Source: Sarcocystis neurona (Eukaryota; Apicomplexa; Conoidasida; Eucoccidiorida; Sarcocystidae). Taken from it: a stretch of 64,000 bases of DNA. The stretch is taken from assembly GCA_000727475.1 (NCBI GenBank), contig KL647288.1:8335414-8399413 (forward strand). Reading direction: 5' to 3'. This document shows, piece by piece, positions 38,601 through 50,101 of this stretch (positions are counted from its first letter, which is position 1; every line of letters starts with the position of its first letter). The position numbers and the translations under genes are program-made. The notes below the pieces were generated by a model. The model searched no databases. It saw only the letters and a program-made list of their open reading frames with translations, and had not been told where the DNA came from.

Positions 38601-40426
38601 TTAGATTGAGAGACACGAATTCTTTCATCTACATCTCTTCTTCCCAAGCTCCTGCTGTTTCGCGCAGGTAGAGGTGCGCTCTGCTTCGTCGCTGCCCACT
38701 CAGGTCGTTGCTCCAGCGGACTTCGATGCGTTAGCCGGAAACTTGCTTGAGCGCTTTACAGGTGTAAATGACGGTGACTACTGTTCAAGGTAGCCGCTTC
38801 ATATTTACGTCACACCGTGACTGTATGGTCGAAAACTCTGCTACTGTGTAGACAACACCAACAGTGTTTACTGGGTAGCGTAGCGGGCCGCACAAATGCT
38901 GCCACCGTGTCATGACTCCCTTCCGCGATTTGCCGTGCCACAGACGAGTTCATGTAGTGTCGCGTTCGCCAGAAAATCTCGGCAGCTGTCTACATATCTG
39001 CACTTCTGGATATGCGTAGAACTCCCAGCACCGGGATGTTTGTTGGTGTCTTTAGAAGGGGCGAAGCACCAGCGTGAGTGCGTCCCATGGGTTGCTGTAT
39101 AAGAAACTCTAGTGTCCCCTACGGTTTTCTCCGATGAAGTGTGTGTCTTTGCAGGCAAGCCGCTGAGCAGGAACTTAATGCCCATCTACGACGGTGTTAC
39201 ATGTACGCGTGCGTTCTGTACGGGCAGGATAATTTGCACGGCTGTGCCACGTGGAAAGCAATAGCGGAGAATTTGTCGACTTTAGTATATACGCTTGCAC
39301 CTTTGTGAACACGGGCGAGTGCCGTATAAACCACATCTCCGGGTCGACGCTCTTACGCGCAGAAGCACGTGCTGTGGTTCCTGGTGGCAACCTTTGTATC
39401 CACGCGTGTATCCGCAGGAGCTTATCCCAACTAGTTTGACTGCAGGAGTTGCGTACGTTTAACTGCTGCCGTCTGTGCGCTGCAGGTTTCCTGGACTGCC
39501 CTCGCAGCGCTAGCGTTCCTCATGACTCGCCGACGCAAACAGCAGCCACTTCTCATCATCGCGGCTGACGCGTTCCCTTCTGCTGGCATCCTTTGCGCCG
39601 TGCTTTTGTTTTTTCCGTTTGTCTGCGGGTAAGCCTCCATTCGGTGTTGGTGAGAGGGTTCCTGATATTATCGCAATATCGTTGTGCGGGGTGATGTCAG
39701 CACAACTTCCGCAGCGAGTGGATCTGACGGATCGATTTTTCCGAGTCCGGTAGACTCGTCCGGACAGATGTGCCAAGGTGACAGCTTGTGGATAACGGGG
39801 CTTGTGGGTATATTTGTGTCGCAAGTGCCACTTTGCTGTTCGTGTGAGCCGCTGCGCATCAAGCGACTCACCCCAAGCCTGTTGTCGAAAACATGCTCGC
39901 GTCTGCAGTTATAATTGGGAACTAACCCGCAAAGCACTACCGTATACAAGAAAGGGGCACAGTGCATGTGGCGTGAGGAGTGACGGATTTCTGCGGATAT
40001 TTCAGTGCGATGTGCCTTCGTCTTCTTTCCGTGCGGTGGTAATTCTGAATAGGGATCAAGTGCAAGCACCTGCTACTTCCTGTTCAACCGTAGTCATTCG
40101 TGCTGCCTCCGGAGTGTCCGATGCGCGTCCCGTGTTATTGGCGATCTGCGTTGTTTTTCAGGCGCATTGTTCTGGGCCAGTCGCCCTCTACGGTACCGGG
40201 CGACAGTCTGAGTTGGTGGATAAGTCTGTGTATACAGACTGGAGTCAATATTGCCGCAGCGGCGCTCACACTGCAGAGTTACTACGCCAAAGTTTCGTCA
40301 ACCTCAGGGCACAACAGCACTGCTTCAGCAACAGGAGGCGGCCGCAGCTACGCGCAGATGCACAGCGATAGACATACTAATGGCGCAAGAGCGAGAGCTC
40401 CTGAAAATACTTACCTGCAAGATTAA
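32628..40426 (+). CDS. TMEM147: TMEM147-like ER membrane protein (BOS complex subunit), ten exons
   Basis: Exons: 32628-32704, 34332-34404, 35918-35953, 36126-36190, 36726-36826, 37806-37873, 38668-38789, 39155-39284, 39486-39628, 40162-40426. Every junction agrees in phase, and the sum is 1080 bases (359 aa). The translation follows human TMEM147 (224 aa) from end to end: MSILYFAACGISCFGPIVAI then YK at the N-terminus, AYLLTQLVK, IDFVGL, GLGWSLAHA, FQWRYIYGALAGSSSI, and the paired C-terminal membrane segments in exons 9-10. TMEM147 works with nicalin and NOMO at the ER translocon in multipass membrane protein insertion. Exons 7-8 (residues 141-224) add about 84 residues absent from the animal protein, and a Ser/Gly/Ala tail of about 55 residues follows the last membrane segment. 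The least certain part is exon 3, whose donor (GTGCCG) is poor; six to eight residues may be missing there. Confidence 0.75.
33820..34065. repeat. Degenerate minisatellite, period about 54 bp, inside TMEM147 intron 1
   Basis: The anchor GTGACTGA / GCTGACTGCAGG / GGCTGACTGCACGG / GGCTGATTGCAGGG recurs at about 33823, 33934, 33986 and 34040. One unit between the first two is too worn to align by eye. Confidence 0.6.
38135..38232. repeat. (CA)n microsatellite inside TMEM147 intron 6
   Basis: About 98 bases of CA dinucleotides with occasional T or G interruptions. It creates spurious Thr/His and Cys/Val frames on the two strands. Confidence 0.95.
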
Positions 40427-42536
40427 GGACCAGCTACGTGCGCCGGAGCCGTGGATACGCACGAAGGAGCAGTGGTGCTGACGTGGCTTGTATGCAAACA
40501 GCGAAAAGTATATGCAAGCTGGAGACGGCTGCTTGAAACAATTTCGAGCAGAGGGGCGAGGTACAATGTACCTACGTGCAAATATGTATGCATGTGTATA
40601 TAATATATATATATATACATATATGTAGATACTGGCAGCGAGTGGCCGCGGCTGCGCCGGCTTGGAGGCGTGCACAGAAACAGATCCGGAGCAAAAGGTT
40701 GTTATCGATACACGAACGTATACTTCCAGTATAGGGCGCATTTGCAGAGACGAGCTCCCTGCGAACGTGGGCAGAGAAAGCGAGAGCACAGAACCTTGGA
40801 AGAAGGTTATAGAACAGATTCCCTGCGCTTGTGGGCGTCTGTCGGCATGTGACCGTGACTCTTCTCAGCAGATCTTCACTTGCCCGCGCGGCCACGGGAA
40901 TCGTGCCGACGCAGGCTTGCGTCATGGCGATCCGTTCAGCCTCAGGAAGACTGAGGATTCTACTATGTATACATTCACAGTCTGGGAGGGCGAAGTTGCA
41001 CGCTGTTTGACATCATCGCGTGTTCGTCCCACTGCGGTCTCGAGCGCAGAATTGCGGCATGTTCGAAAAAACACCCGGTATGAAGGTACTGAGAAGACGC
41101 TTCCAGAATTGTGGTGTAATAGAAGGGTCACGGTGACGAAAATACAGTGGCCGTTGTGACGGAGGCCGTGCTGAGTCTTGTCGGTGAAAGAGTTCTTTTC
41201 CTGTCCAGTTCCACGGGGAAGCTAAAAGAAGAAAGTGGGTCAGAGACTTTGCATTAAACGTTCGGGGTGTTAGAGATTGAATCAGAAAAATTCATTCTGT
41301 CGCTCAAGTGAGTCCATGTTTTTGCGTCCCTTGCTTTTACTGTAGTGTATTTTTTTGCGAGCCAGCGCTTCTCACCTTCATTGCTGATGATCCTGGCATC
41401 CGCTTTTTTTTAGCTGCCTCCAGGGAAGGGAGCGGTAGAACATTCTGCGCCCTAGATTTCATTTTTCATGCATACCGGCATTGTCGATTGTTGACTACAA
41501 GGGGAAACTTTCTTTGATTTGGAAAGGTCGCGTTTTCCTGCGCAGTACGCCTTTAAGGTACTTACCGTAAGCGGTGCGCGAAAGGGTGGCAGCATACATA
41601 CATACTCAAAGTGAATAAAATCTGAACAACCGGAGGCATGTCCCCTGCGGCAAGGCAAGCCACGTCAGAAGGGGAAAAGTTTGCTTTTATTTGATAGGGC
41701 AGTTGTACCAGGGGCACCCCTTTCATAGGGCGATTGTATCGCGGGCACGCCCTTCGGGTATCCAGTTTAGTACTACGTGTGACCCTGTTAGTGGTCCTCG
41801 TGGAGCTCTCAACTGACTGTGTTTTGTCACGGTACAACCGGAAGGAGTCAAGCCCCACAACGGTGGAGATCACTAAATCTCTGCAGTGTGTACTCTAGCA
41901 GAAGAACAGAGGATAATAATTTTGTAAGTTACCGTTTTTTCGAAATAAGGTCTGACCAAAAATACGCCTCGGAAGTGGTGACTGTGTGACGCGCGTGGGC
42001 CTATCGGGAACTTGGCTTGTTTTGAGCCGGCTCATTGCAACTGCGCTGAAAAAAAATAGGCTTGAATATCTGGCACTCTGTTCAATGCTTCCCACGTGGC
42101 AACTGCTGGAAGATACAAGTTTATGAGTACGCTCCCGTAGGCCTTTTCGTTTTCACTTTATTCCACTGTAAATGTCGCACATATGCGTAGACGCTTATCC
42201 CGTTGTTTTAGTGGTCATGCTTTCAAATGGTGGGCAGAGCGCAGATACACATACTTGGATTTGCGGGCTGCTCTGTGATAGTGACCTGTTCCTGCAGTGA
42301 ACATCCGTAATTCCATCCGGTTACACTTGAGAAACCGAACGCCTACTACAAGTACGCTTTTTTACCCAAACGGGCAGATGAGCCGACACAGCCGCCCACC
42401 TTATCCACATAAAACAACGTGCAGAGGGGTGCAGCGTCCTTCCCTTGACAGAGCAAAATCGTAGCCTTCGCGTGCCGGCTGTTCGTTCGGCAAACATCAG
42501 CGGATAGACAGCAAGACAGCAGCGCATCAAGTAGTC
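40427..42536. other. Spacer between TMEM147 and the small two-exon gene
   Basis: A plus-strand frame open from 40629 to 41159 is the longest, with no start codon in a good position and no recognised motif. It may be chance. Nothing else was seen apart from the TA tract. Confidence 0.35.
40596..40626. repeat. (TA)n tract
   Basis: Alternating TA run about 170 bases past the TMEM147 stop codon. Confidence 0.85.
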
Positions 42537-43214
42537 ATGACAGAGGCTCTCAGCGGACCTCGTAAGGGCTTATGTCACATTGCGGTGAAGGACCTGGCTG
42601 GCGTTCCGCTGCTTGCGACTGATCACCTTGACAAGTCGACACTGTTCACCGTTCTCCGCAGGCAGCGTCTCTTATCTACGTCTTTGTCCACTGTGTACAG
42701 GTAGCGTGCCATCATGGGGCATGGGGGATAATATAATTAACTCCACCAGGTACTATTTAGCCAGCGCGCCTTCTGACTCATAAGAAATCACGACTCACTT
42801 TTACTCCTGCGAGTAAAGGAGAGGTGACACGCAAACACAATTTTCTTGTGTATCACCCCCTGTTGGCCAGTAAACTAAATCTCTCAACAAGGCGTACTAG
42901 GTGGGAGGAGGCAACGAAGTGTCTTCCTCTTTATTTGCACCTTTGCTGCAAGCCCGGAAAATGGGCTAAATAGTATCTACGGAGCGGTAGCTGTGTCCCA
43001 CTGTAGGGCACCTTCCCTCACCAAGCAACAACCCTACATCCGTCGTTTCACTCTCTTCTACACCGCTGCTACTTCCACTTCGCGAGATACGGATGCACTG
43101 AGCGAGGCGGATATGCGGTCTTGGACGACACGATTTATCGACGAAAGGTCAATTCTACACGGACGTGCCAGCGTCCTAAAGCAGCCCTGTACCCCGTTTC
43201 CACAAGCTGAGTGA
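42537..43214 (+). CDS. Small two-exon gene, function unknown
   Basis: Exon 1 is 42537-42700 (ATG to TACAG/GTAGCG) and exon 2 is 43007-43214 (CACTGTAG acceptor), with phase 2 agreeing across a 306-base intron; the protein is 123 aa. The first half contains an apolar LAGVPLL segment followed by a helical, Arg/Leu-rich region; the second half is polar, with ERSILHGRAS near the end. No signal peptide or transmembrane segment is evident. I do not recognise the family. The support is the consistent phase, the acceptable splice sites and a balanced amino-acid composition. It is the kind of gene that frame-length cut-offs miss, because exon 1 alone is 57 codons to the first stop. Confidence 0.5.
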
Positions 43215-44244
43215 CAATGTCTTGCAGTGCGCGGCAAGGCTTCACTGGTGATAGTTTACTTCTTGGAGCTTTGTGGCACAAAAGCTTTGCGGCCTTATAT
43301 TGAAACGCGGTAGAGGAGGGTCCTGTGCCAACGTACGGCCCTTCCTATGTATCGTTCAATCTCAAAATAGTCGTAGAGAGCACCGGAGAACCATTTCCGG
43401 TCTCCACTGAAACGTGGCAAAGGAGGGTTCTGTCGCAAGGTACGGTCTTTCTTACGTGTCACGCAATCTCAGAGAAGTCGTAGAGCGTACCGAAGCACCA
43501 TTTTCGGCCGCTTCAATGCGACGGGGTGTGTCCGGAATCGGTGTTCTAAGACTTTCCCCCCTCTGTCTACTTCCCGTGCAGGTTGTCTTGTGACTGTTCT
43601 GCTCTAGCAAATCGCTTTTTATCGGAGAACAGAGGATGTATATTGAGGGGCCACTGGAACTATACTTCGGCACATCAATCCTCAGTGCCGCGCACACGGC
43701 TCCGCCGATATGTTCGGGAGCTTCGTCTCTCCCACGAGCTCAACGGTGTAAATCAAATACGGACGTTAGAGCTGTTTCACGTGTGCGTCCGATTGAAAAA
43801 GAGAAAAGTAGGTTTCACCGAAGGAAAACGCGCGTCTGCAGCCGACAGCGCCAATGCTGCTGCGGCCGGCAGCGCCCACTTTCGTTGATCTTCGCTCTGT
43901 CCTTGTTGGCTGGCAAGTTTGCACGGAGGGGGGGACATGACCTGACGCTGGCTCCCTAAGCTGTGTGGTCAGTGGTGCGTGCTGCTGTTTCACGCTTCTG
44001 CCGCTGTCTTTAGTGTGGCAGCTCGTTAGACGATCGCCCCCCCCTCCGCTAGACAGCACTAGCCGTTGCAGCAAGTCCCGGGGCAGCAGTCGTAACTGCC
44101 GCGGTACCTGAGCGGTTGTTGCAGTGCGACGCTGGAGACTGCCTTCCGCTGGAAACGCTGAGTGGAGGAATTCCCTCTCCACAGAACCAGTGAAGTAATC
44201 TTGTCTACAGGAGTGTGTACGGTCGATTTGTCTACAGCTGAAAC
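43215..44244. other. Spacer, nothing assigned beyond the repeat
   Basis: Contains the 107-bp duplication. A minus-strand frame at 43766-44275 (169 codons) is open but has no recognisable features. Confidence 0.35.
43301..43515. repeat. Two-copy tandem repeat, period 107 bp
   Basis: A unit starting TGAAACGCGG at 43301 is repeated as TGAAACGTGG at 43408. Both carry AGGAGGGT, TACGG, GCAATCTC/TTCAATCTC and GTCGTAGAG in the same order. It lies just downstream of the small two-exon gene. Confidence 0.85.
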
Positions 44245-44463
44245 ATGACTTTGGTGCGTATATTGGCGATTGCATTTGTCATATTTAATACGTGTGCTCC
44301 GGGCCGACGTCTTGAGACATTCGTTACACGAGGCAGCCAGTGCGCGCCTTTACGCGTGAGAAGAGGAGCGACAGCAGGGCCTCTGGCTGGCGAATTTGTT
44401 GTCTGGGCCGTTCTTGTTCTCTTCGCCGGTGCTAGCTGCGCAACAGGTTCTTCTCTTCGTTGA
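44245..44463 (+). CDS. Possible small secreted or membrane protein
   Basis: A 72-codon frame from ATG 44245, directly after an acceptor-like TTGTCTACAG. It begins MTLVRILAIAFVIF, a good signal-peptide shape, followed by an Arg-rich middle and a second hydrophobic segment at about residues 50-66. It could be a small exported protein or a signal-bearing first exon. No homologue is known to me, and chance cannot be excluded. Confidence 0.3.
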   Translation: MTLVRILAIAFVIFNTCAPGRRLETFVTRGSQCAPLRVRRGATAGPLAGEFVVWAVLVLFAGASCATGSSLR

Positions 44464-44883
44464 AAAGGTCATGTATTACTACCGCGGTAAGCGTCTCTGA
44501 GCGGCCTCAATACAGTAGCGCAGCGTAACTCGCTCTAGAGTACTGTGTCTTGTTCGTCGGGCACCAGTACAACCGCTCTACCAGCGTCAATGCTCAGTGT
44601 GGACCAGAGCGTGCGTGTATGTCTTCTGTGCCGCACGCGGTTGAGGAGGTTATACATATTTTGAGCTATCATTCAACGTTGCCAGACACGTCTGGTGGTC
44701 AGCGACCACTGTGTTCCTTCTCAGATAGCGGTCGAAACTGACGCGGAACAGGCAGGGACTATCTGCGGCCAACCAGCGAGCTGTATAACGTGGACCACTC
44801 AACAACATCCAAAACCGTCGTACACGGGTGTGACGCGAGCACAAAGGCACCGTCTGGCGCCTTGACTGGGAGATGCGATAAAA

Positions 44884-46761
44884 ATGAAACCGCGGGCTGC
44901 ACTTCAGATCCCGAATGAGGAAGACGGGAAGCGAGATATACGATCCGACTCCTGCTCGCGTAGTCCTGACAAAATGTTGCAAGGCACCGGACAACTGAAC
45001 AGAGGCGTGGTGTCGGATACCCAGTATCCGCTTGGCAGCAGCTCCTCTTCTAGTCATTGCAGCACCGATGCAGAGGACGAACTCACAGGGAAACGCAGCG
45101 TGGCCTCAACGGAGGCGCCACCAATGTTCGACGTTTTGCCGCACTTTATGCGAAGTCGCACTGAGAAGCAGAAGGGGCAAGATGTGGTAAAAGAGTCGCA
45201 GTTCATGAGTAGAAAGTTGGAAATGCACCCCACAAGCTGGAGACCCTGGCCACCCTCCAGAAATACCTACTCCGGTAAAGATGGAAGCCTCCACAAACCC
45301 ATACGCCGGCAGCGCAGTATGCCGGAAGAAATGCTACACTTGAGGAGTAGGGGATGTTGGGACTTTCTGTGCCGCAGACAATCTGGAAGGACTCAGTTGA
45401 GGTCTATGTCCTTTCCGCGTGGGCACGAGAAATGCGCCGATCCATGTTTTAGCACGACATCTTTCGGTTCTTTTACAACCGCAGCCTCCTCCTTGTCTGG
45501 CACCTCAGTGTTCTCCTTCTTCACCCGTCGGCATACCGACTTCACAGCTAGCCTCAAGTCGGCCGAGCTGGAAAGCTTTTCAGCGGCAGAGACAACGGTG
45601 AGTCAGCCAAAAGTGTTTCAGGGCAGGCACCCGATTGTTCGTGATCAGCCAGCAGGGTACGTGGACGAACCTTCCTTCAGCAAACTTTGTCAACCTTCGT
45701 TAAATGCAGGTGTGAAGGCTCAGCCGTCCCGACCGAGATCGCACACTCCTGTCGATGACGAACACAGTGGAGCTGCCATTCCAGAAACTTCCGAAAGTAT
45801 CCACCGAAGCTCAGGAAATTTCCGAACTTCGGCTTCCCGCGAGCTCACTTCTCAGTCGGAGTGCGGCAGTCTTCGTACGTCTGGCAGTGGCTCTCCACAG
45901 AGAATCCGTCCTTCACAGTCGTTTTCTGCGGCATCCAGTGAAGCGAGTGTATTGTTCGAATACACAGGTTCACTCCCATACTGTACGTCGAACTCTCCTT
46001 TGTCTTCTTATTCACATTCAGCTCTTACCCCTCATAGCGATGTCACAACACCGCTCTCAAGCAACCGGCACAGAGGAATCGATCCTATGCAAGTGTGCAG
46101 GGATCGGGCATTCACAGCAACAGGAGCAGTCGCCACGCGTGTCGAGTCACAACTGGCAGCAATGCCGGGCTTGTATATCACCCTCGAACACGCTTCAGCG
46201 CTGGCGTACTCAAGAATTTCAGCTGACAGACACGCTGCAATGAAAAAAGCTGCGGAAGGAGGGCAAAGTGGCATTCAAAGAGCCCTCGAAGATGCATACT
46301 GTAGAGGCACCGCAGATTCAAAACAGGCATGCTTAACTGGAGATCTTCAACCAGGTTCTTCACAAGAAGCAGAACGATGCCGCTGCCCGAATGCCCCTCA
46401 TTTGAGCTACGTGTCAGCCCCGACTAGCCACATTCCCGAATTAATTCTTGGCGATGCAGTCCTCACGCCAGCCGCCGTAGCACAAGGTGTGCCCACCAAC
46501 GCGAAACACGCGGAGACGGTAAGTGACCAAGAAGTAGGACAACTTCCCCTTGAGCCGGGGGGAGAAAGATTATTTGAACCAGTGGCCCTCGAGAAAGTTC
46601 CTCCGACCCGTCAGTCAGATGTCCCAGAGTCCGACTTACATCGGCCAGTACGAACAAAATATTCGGGCCAGCTTCAGCAGGCCTTGAGCGCTGTTGCATG
46701 TCGTGCCGAGGCCACATCGCCTTCCGCAGAGGTTACAAAGCATGGCGCGGGGGGCTTGTAG
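44884..46761 (+). CDS. Serine-rich protein of 625 aa, function unknown
   Basis: A single uninterrupted frame from ATG 44884, which sits in an A-rich context (AAAATGAAA) typical of coccidian start codons, to the TAG at 46759-46761. The protein is dominated by Ser, Thr, Pro, Arg and Gln, with acidic and basic patches and no transmembrane segment or signal peptide. An Arg/Ser stretch around residues 139-190 (RRQRSMPEE, CRRQSGRTQ) and Ser-rich runs around 205-220 and 300-390 suggest a disordered, phosphorylated protein. No domain is recognised. At this length the frame is very unlikely to be chance; introns upstream or downstream remain possible. Confidence 0.72.
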   Translation: MKPRAALQIPNEEDGKRDIRSDSCSRSPDKMLQGTGQLNRGVVSDTQYPLGSSSSSSHCSTDAEDELTGKRSVASTEAPPMFDVLPHFMRSRTEKQKGQDVVKESQFMSRKLEMHPTSWRPWPPSRNTYSGKDGSLHKPIRRQRSMPEEMLHLRSRGCWDFLCRRQSGRTQLRSMSFPRGHEKCADPCFSTTSFGSFTTAASSLSGTSVFSFFTRRHTDFTASLKSAELESFSAAETTVSQPKVFQGRHPIVRDQPAGYVDEPSFSKLCQPSLNAGVKAQPSRPRSHTPVDDEHSGAAIPETSESIHRSSGNFRTSASRELTSQSECGSLRTSGSGSPQRIRPSQSFSAASSEASVLFEYTGSLPYCTSNSPLSSYSHSALTPHSDVTTPLSSNRHRGIDPMQVCRDRAFTATGAVATRVESQLAAMPGLYITLEHASALAYSRISADRHAAMKKAAEGGQSGIQRALEDAYCRGTADSKQACLTGDLQPGSSQEAERCRCPNAPHLSYVSAPTSHIPELILGDAVLTPAAVAQGVPTNAKHAETVSDQEVGQLPLEPGGERLFEPVALEKVPPTRQSDVPESDLHRPVRTKYSGQLQQALSAVACRAEATSPSAEVTKHGAGGL

Positions 46762-49700
46762 AGCACAAAGTGGCGAAAACCTACCATGCAGGGCACTGAC
46801 AAAGAGCTTCGCCCACAGTGGTGGACTGATACAAGCAGGGTATCAGCGTGCCCGTCGTCACATCGTGCCGCTGCGCCTCGTTTCCTTTTTCCTGTCGAAG
46901 CAGCGGCGGTTGGCGGCTGGGGATAGAAACGTTAGTTCTCAGCAAGTTGTTCAGAACTCACACGGGAGTGTGACGCTGTGACAACTAACTCACTCATTCG
47001 GAGGTGAATTCAATACGAAAAAGCTTTTCGATGCAGGGGTGAATGCAGCCTTTGAAAAGCGGATAAACTGATAAAATTCATGCCGACGTGAAGCGACTTA
47101 CGCATTACAGGCGTGCTTCTACTTTGTGTAACGCACTGTACATGGCCCATTCCAAACGCCTTTGTTTGGTGGTCAGCTGCAACTGTGGATGTACAAAAAC
47201 ACTACCAAAAAGCGCGGTACCGAACGCAGTATGCTTTGCTGTAAACTGTGACAGCTCAGAAGAGACCGCAAGGGGACCAGGCGGCGGCTTGCAGAGTTGC
47301 ACGAGGGAGCACACCGCACAAAGGTAACCACGTGTCTTCTACAGTACGGGGCAATTGTTGACCAGTACCTGAGTTTCTCGCCGCTTTCGAATGTAGGATT
47401 CGTTATGTTTCCTGTACCGTCCATGTAAAACTTAAGGGCACGTCGTTGCTAGAGTTATCCTTGAAATTTGCGGCCAACTGATGCCGCGCACAAGGTAGTA
47501 CGTGTATGATACAGACACGTTGGAAGATACTTCGCGCCTGTACGGTTGCTCCCCCCGCCTACCAACTGTGCAGTCGCGGACGGCGGGATTTACACGCGTC
47601 GCACGTTTTCTGGCGCAAACCTGTGTGCTTACGTTTGTAGCAGAATGACTGTGTGAGGCTCGCAACAGCTGCTCGGATGCTACAAGCGTCGATGCAGCGG
47701 AGAGCTACAAGCTGAACATCGTTACTCAAACACGAGGAACTCCTGCTGTTGTCGGGGATGCTCGTACACTCTCTACAGTATCGTGTGCCTGGCAAATTGT
47801 TCTACGTGTTTTGTATGTGGAGTGCAGCGCGCCCTTGAACAATCGTACATCCAAGTCGATAATATGAGTGGTGCGCAATGTGCATCTGTTGATGCGCTCT
47901 TGTTGCGCCTCGAATGCTACCAGCCACCCGGTCGCGACATGGGCGTAATAATACTGGGTAGAGAATAACTTTTTTCGAAGAGTTCGCTGCCCCAAAGGCA
48001 GTACGCAAGCTCCCATTTTCTCTGTGTGTTAGTGGTGCGCTAGCACGAGGGTCGACGCAGTGCCTTGTCGAGTCAGGATGGCCCAACAGATTCCCGTTAT
48101 GAGTTCAGCAGGAAGGTTCACTTCGAGACCTAGTCCTGCTTGATGCTGACGGTACTTCACCGTAGTACGAGCTTTGCACACGGGAGAAAAGACTTGTAAA
48201 CACTGCTCCGAGTGACAACCTTCAGAGTGTCGAACGACCACAAAAGTAGGTTACAAGCACCAACATCGGTGTCTTCCAAAAAAAATCTCCCCGCGTGCTT
48301 CTAAATCGTGTTGCTCACCACAGGTAGTTCGATGCAGGGTGCTACCACAACGGATCGAACGAAGTTGTGCCGTGAAGTTGGACGCAGAAGGTGCGCCCCT
48401 GCTTTGTCGCACTAACACATATATGTGAAGCGTTGTCAGGCGTGAGTGACGCTGTCTGCAGCACCTGCTCCCGCTTCACCCACCTCGAAGGATAACTTCG
48501 TACGGAGCTGTGAATGCTACAAGCGTCCGCTGCACTCGTAGAAAACGGTGAAGTAGCGTGGACCACACTGGCGCGGGTGGGCGGCGCCTTCTGTGTGAGT
48601 GCAACAGGGTGACCCCTCGCAATTTGCACTCGCACCAGAAGATTCACCACCAAAGCACGCGTCGGAATCATTTCAGATCGTTGATTCCGTCCCAGTGGGA
48701 GAACTGTCGCTCCGGACGACGTTTTTGGTTTAAGTGTCCCGTGAGAGCGGTAATTCATTCAGTACTACTCGTACGAAGTGGCCGCGTGGCGAAGAGCTCG
48801 AACAACCGGTAAGCTACAGTTGCAAGCCGGAGGCCTCCGCCCCTCACCTCGAATACACAAGAGATTCTTGAGAGCGGTGTGCATCCGGCTTGCGAGGAAT
48901 GCGCTGGGCCTCAGTAGTTTTGATTAGGAAGATATACCATCGTCTACAGTGTGTAAGGTCGCATCACGTAGGCGCTAGGGAGGACCCTTTTCCAGATATG
49001 CAAATATGGTACTTTCCCGCCCCCAAGCAGGTGTCCCTCCTTCTTCTCGTCTACCAAGAAACATCTTCATGGATCGCTTACTCCATTTGTAGTAGTCTGC
49101 TTGCGCAGGTAGCTTCGATCCAGCACTGGCAGTGAGCTTGCGCTGGCTGGTCGCAAGGCCGCCGGGGCACTGCGGGGTTTTACTGCCGTGCGTGCTGCGG
49201 CACCAGCACCCGCGCATGCGAGAGAATGCACGCACACTGTGATTCAGTCTGTCCGTTTCCATCTCTTCCGCGGTGTCCTACGGTGGTCTGAGGTATCAGT
49301 TCTGTCAACGGTGGCGTCTTATACTTTGTGCACTGAATCTTTCGATTTACAAGCGTGAAGTTCGCAGCGAAACGGACCGAAAGGACGAACTTACTCAAAG
49401 CCGGCAGAATAGACTTCTACGTGTAACAATCCCTGGAATACGCGAACCTAGAGACTGGAAGGTGTACCTGTTCCTCCACACTGGAAATTCCCTATAAGCT
49501 CAACTTTTCATGGTTGAAGGTGCACTTGTCCCTTCAGCATCCCCCCTTACATTTTCAGCAGAATGTACGCTACTCAGGCGTACGCGTTCCCTTCGATCGA
49601 TCGTACCGAGGGTAAGCCGAATTGTCTTCATGTGAGGTTGACCCCGCGAAGAGTCGAAGATACTTGACTGAGGCACGTGTGTACAGACAACCACGGAGGA

Positions 49701-50101
49701 CGCTGCATCAGAGTAGTTGGACGCGTACCTCCCGCATCACTTCCCCGCGTACCTGTTCGTCAGGACTGGGAGACCACGAGAACGGGTGACGCGCAACAGT
49801 GCTGAATGCTGGCAAAGCTGAGGCGTAAATCGGGGACAGCAACTGGGAAGTGACGGTACGGCAGCCGGTACCGACCTACACTAGCGTAGCCTTGCACGCA
49901 GTACCGTGATTCAAAGGCTCCGACCTCTCCACTGAGTACGTCTACGTCTTTAGTAATGTATCCGTGCCGACATATATGCGTTCAAAGTTACGACCTGAGT
50001 GAGTCTACCTGTCTAGTAATGTATACGTGTGGGTTTATATGTACGTGTATGTACGGTCATGCATTGTGGTTTCTTTGTGCGAGATTAGGACACTGAGCGA
50101 C
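46762..50101. other. Unassigned stretch with possible exons on both strands
   Basis: At 47105-47424 both strands look partly coding. On the minus strand the frame ending at 47105 reads like a C-terminal exon; on the plus strand the frame from ATG 47142 ends at a donor (AAAG/GTAACC). I cannot decide between them. A minus-strand frame at 48342-48758 (138 codons) and a plus-strand frame ending at 49497 are also unresolved. Confidence 0.3.
49910..50050. repeat. Two-copy tandem repeat, period about 71 bp, upstream of the HIT gene
   Basis: TTCAAAGGCTCCGACCT at 49910 is repeated as TTCAAAGTTACGACCT at 49981. Both copies are followed by a GAG-GTCTAC segment, TAGTAATGTAT and a TATATG-like end. The second copy runs into the presumed leader of the HIT-domain gene. 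Confidence 0.75.

Noticed and set aside
40629..41159. Plus-strand frame past the TMEM147 stop
   Set aside because: No suitable start codon and no motif; composition alone is not enough to call a gene.
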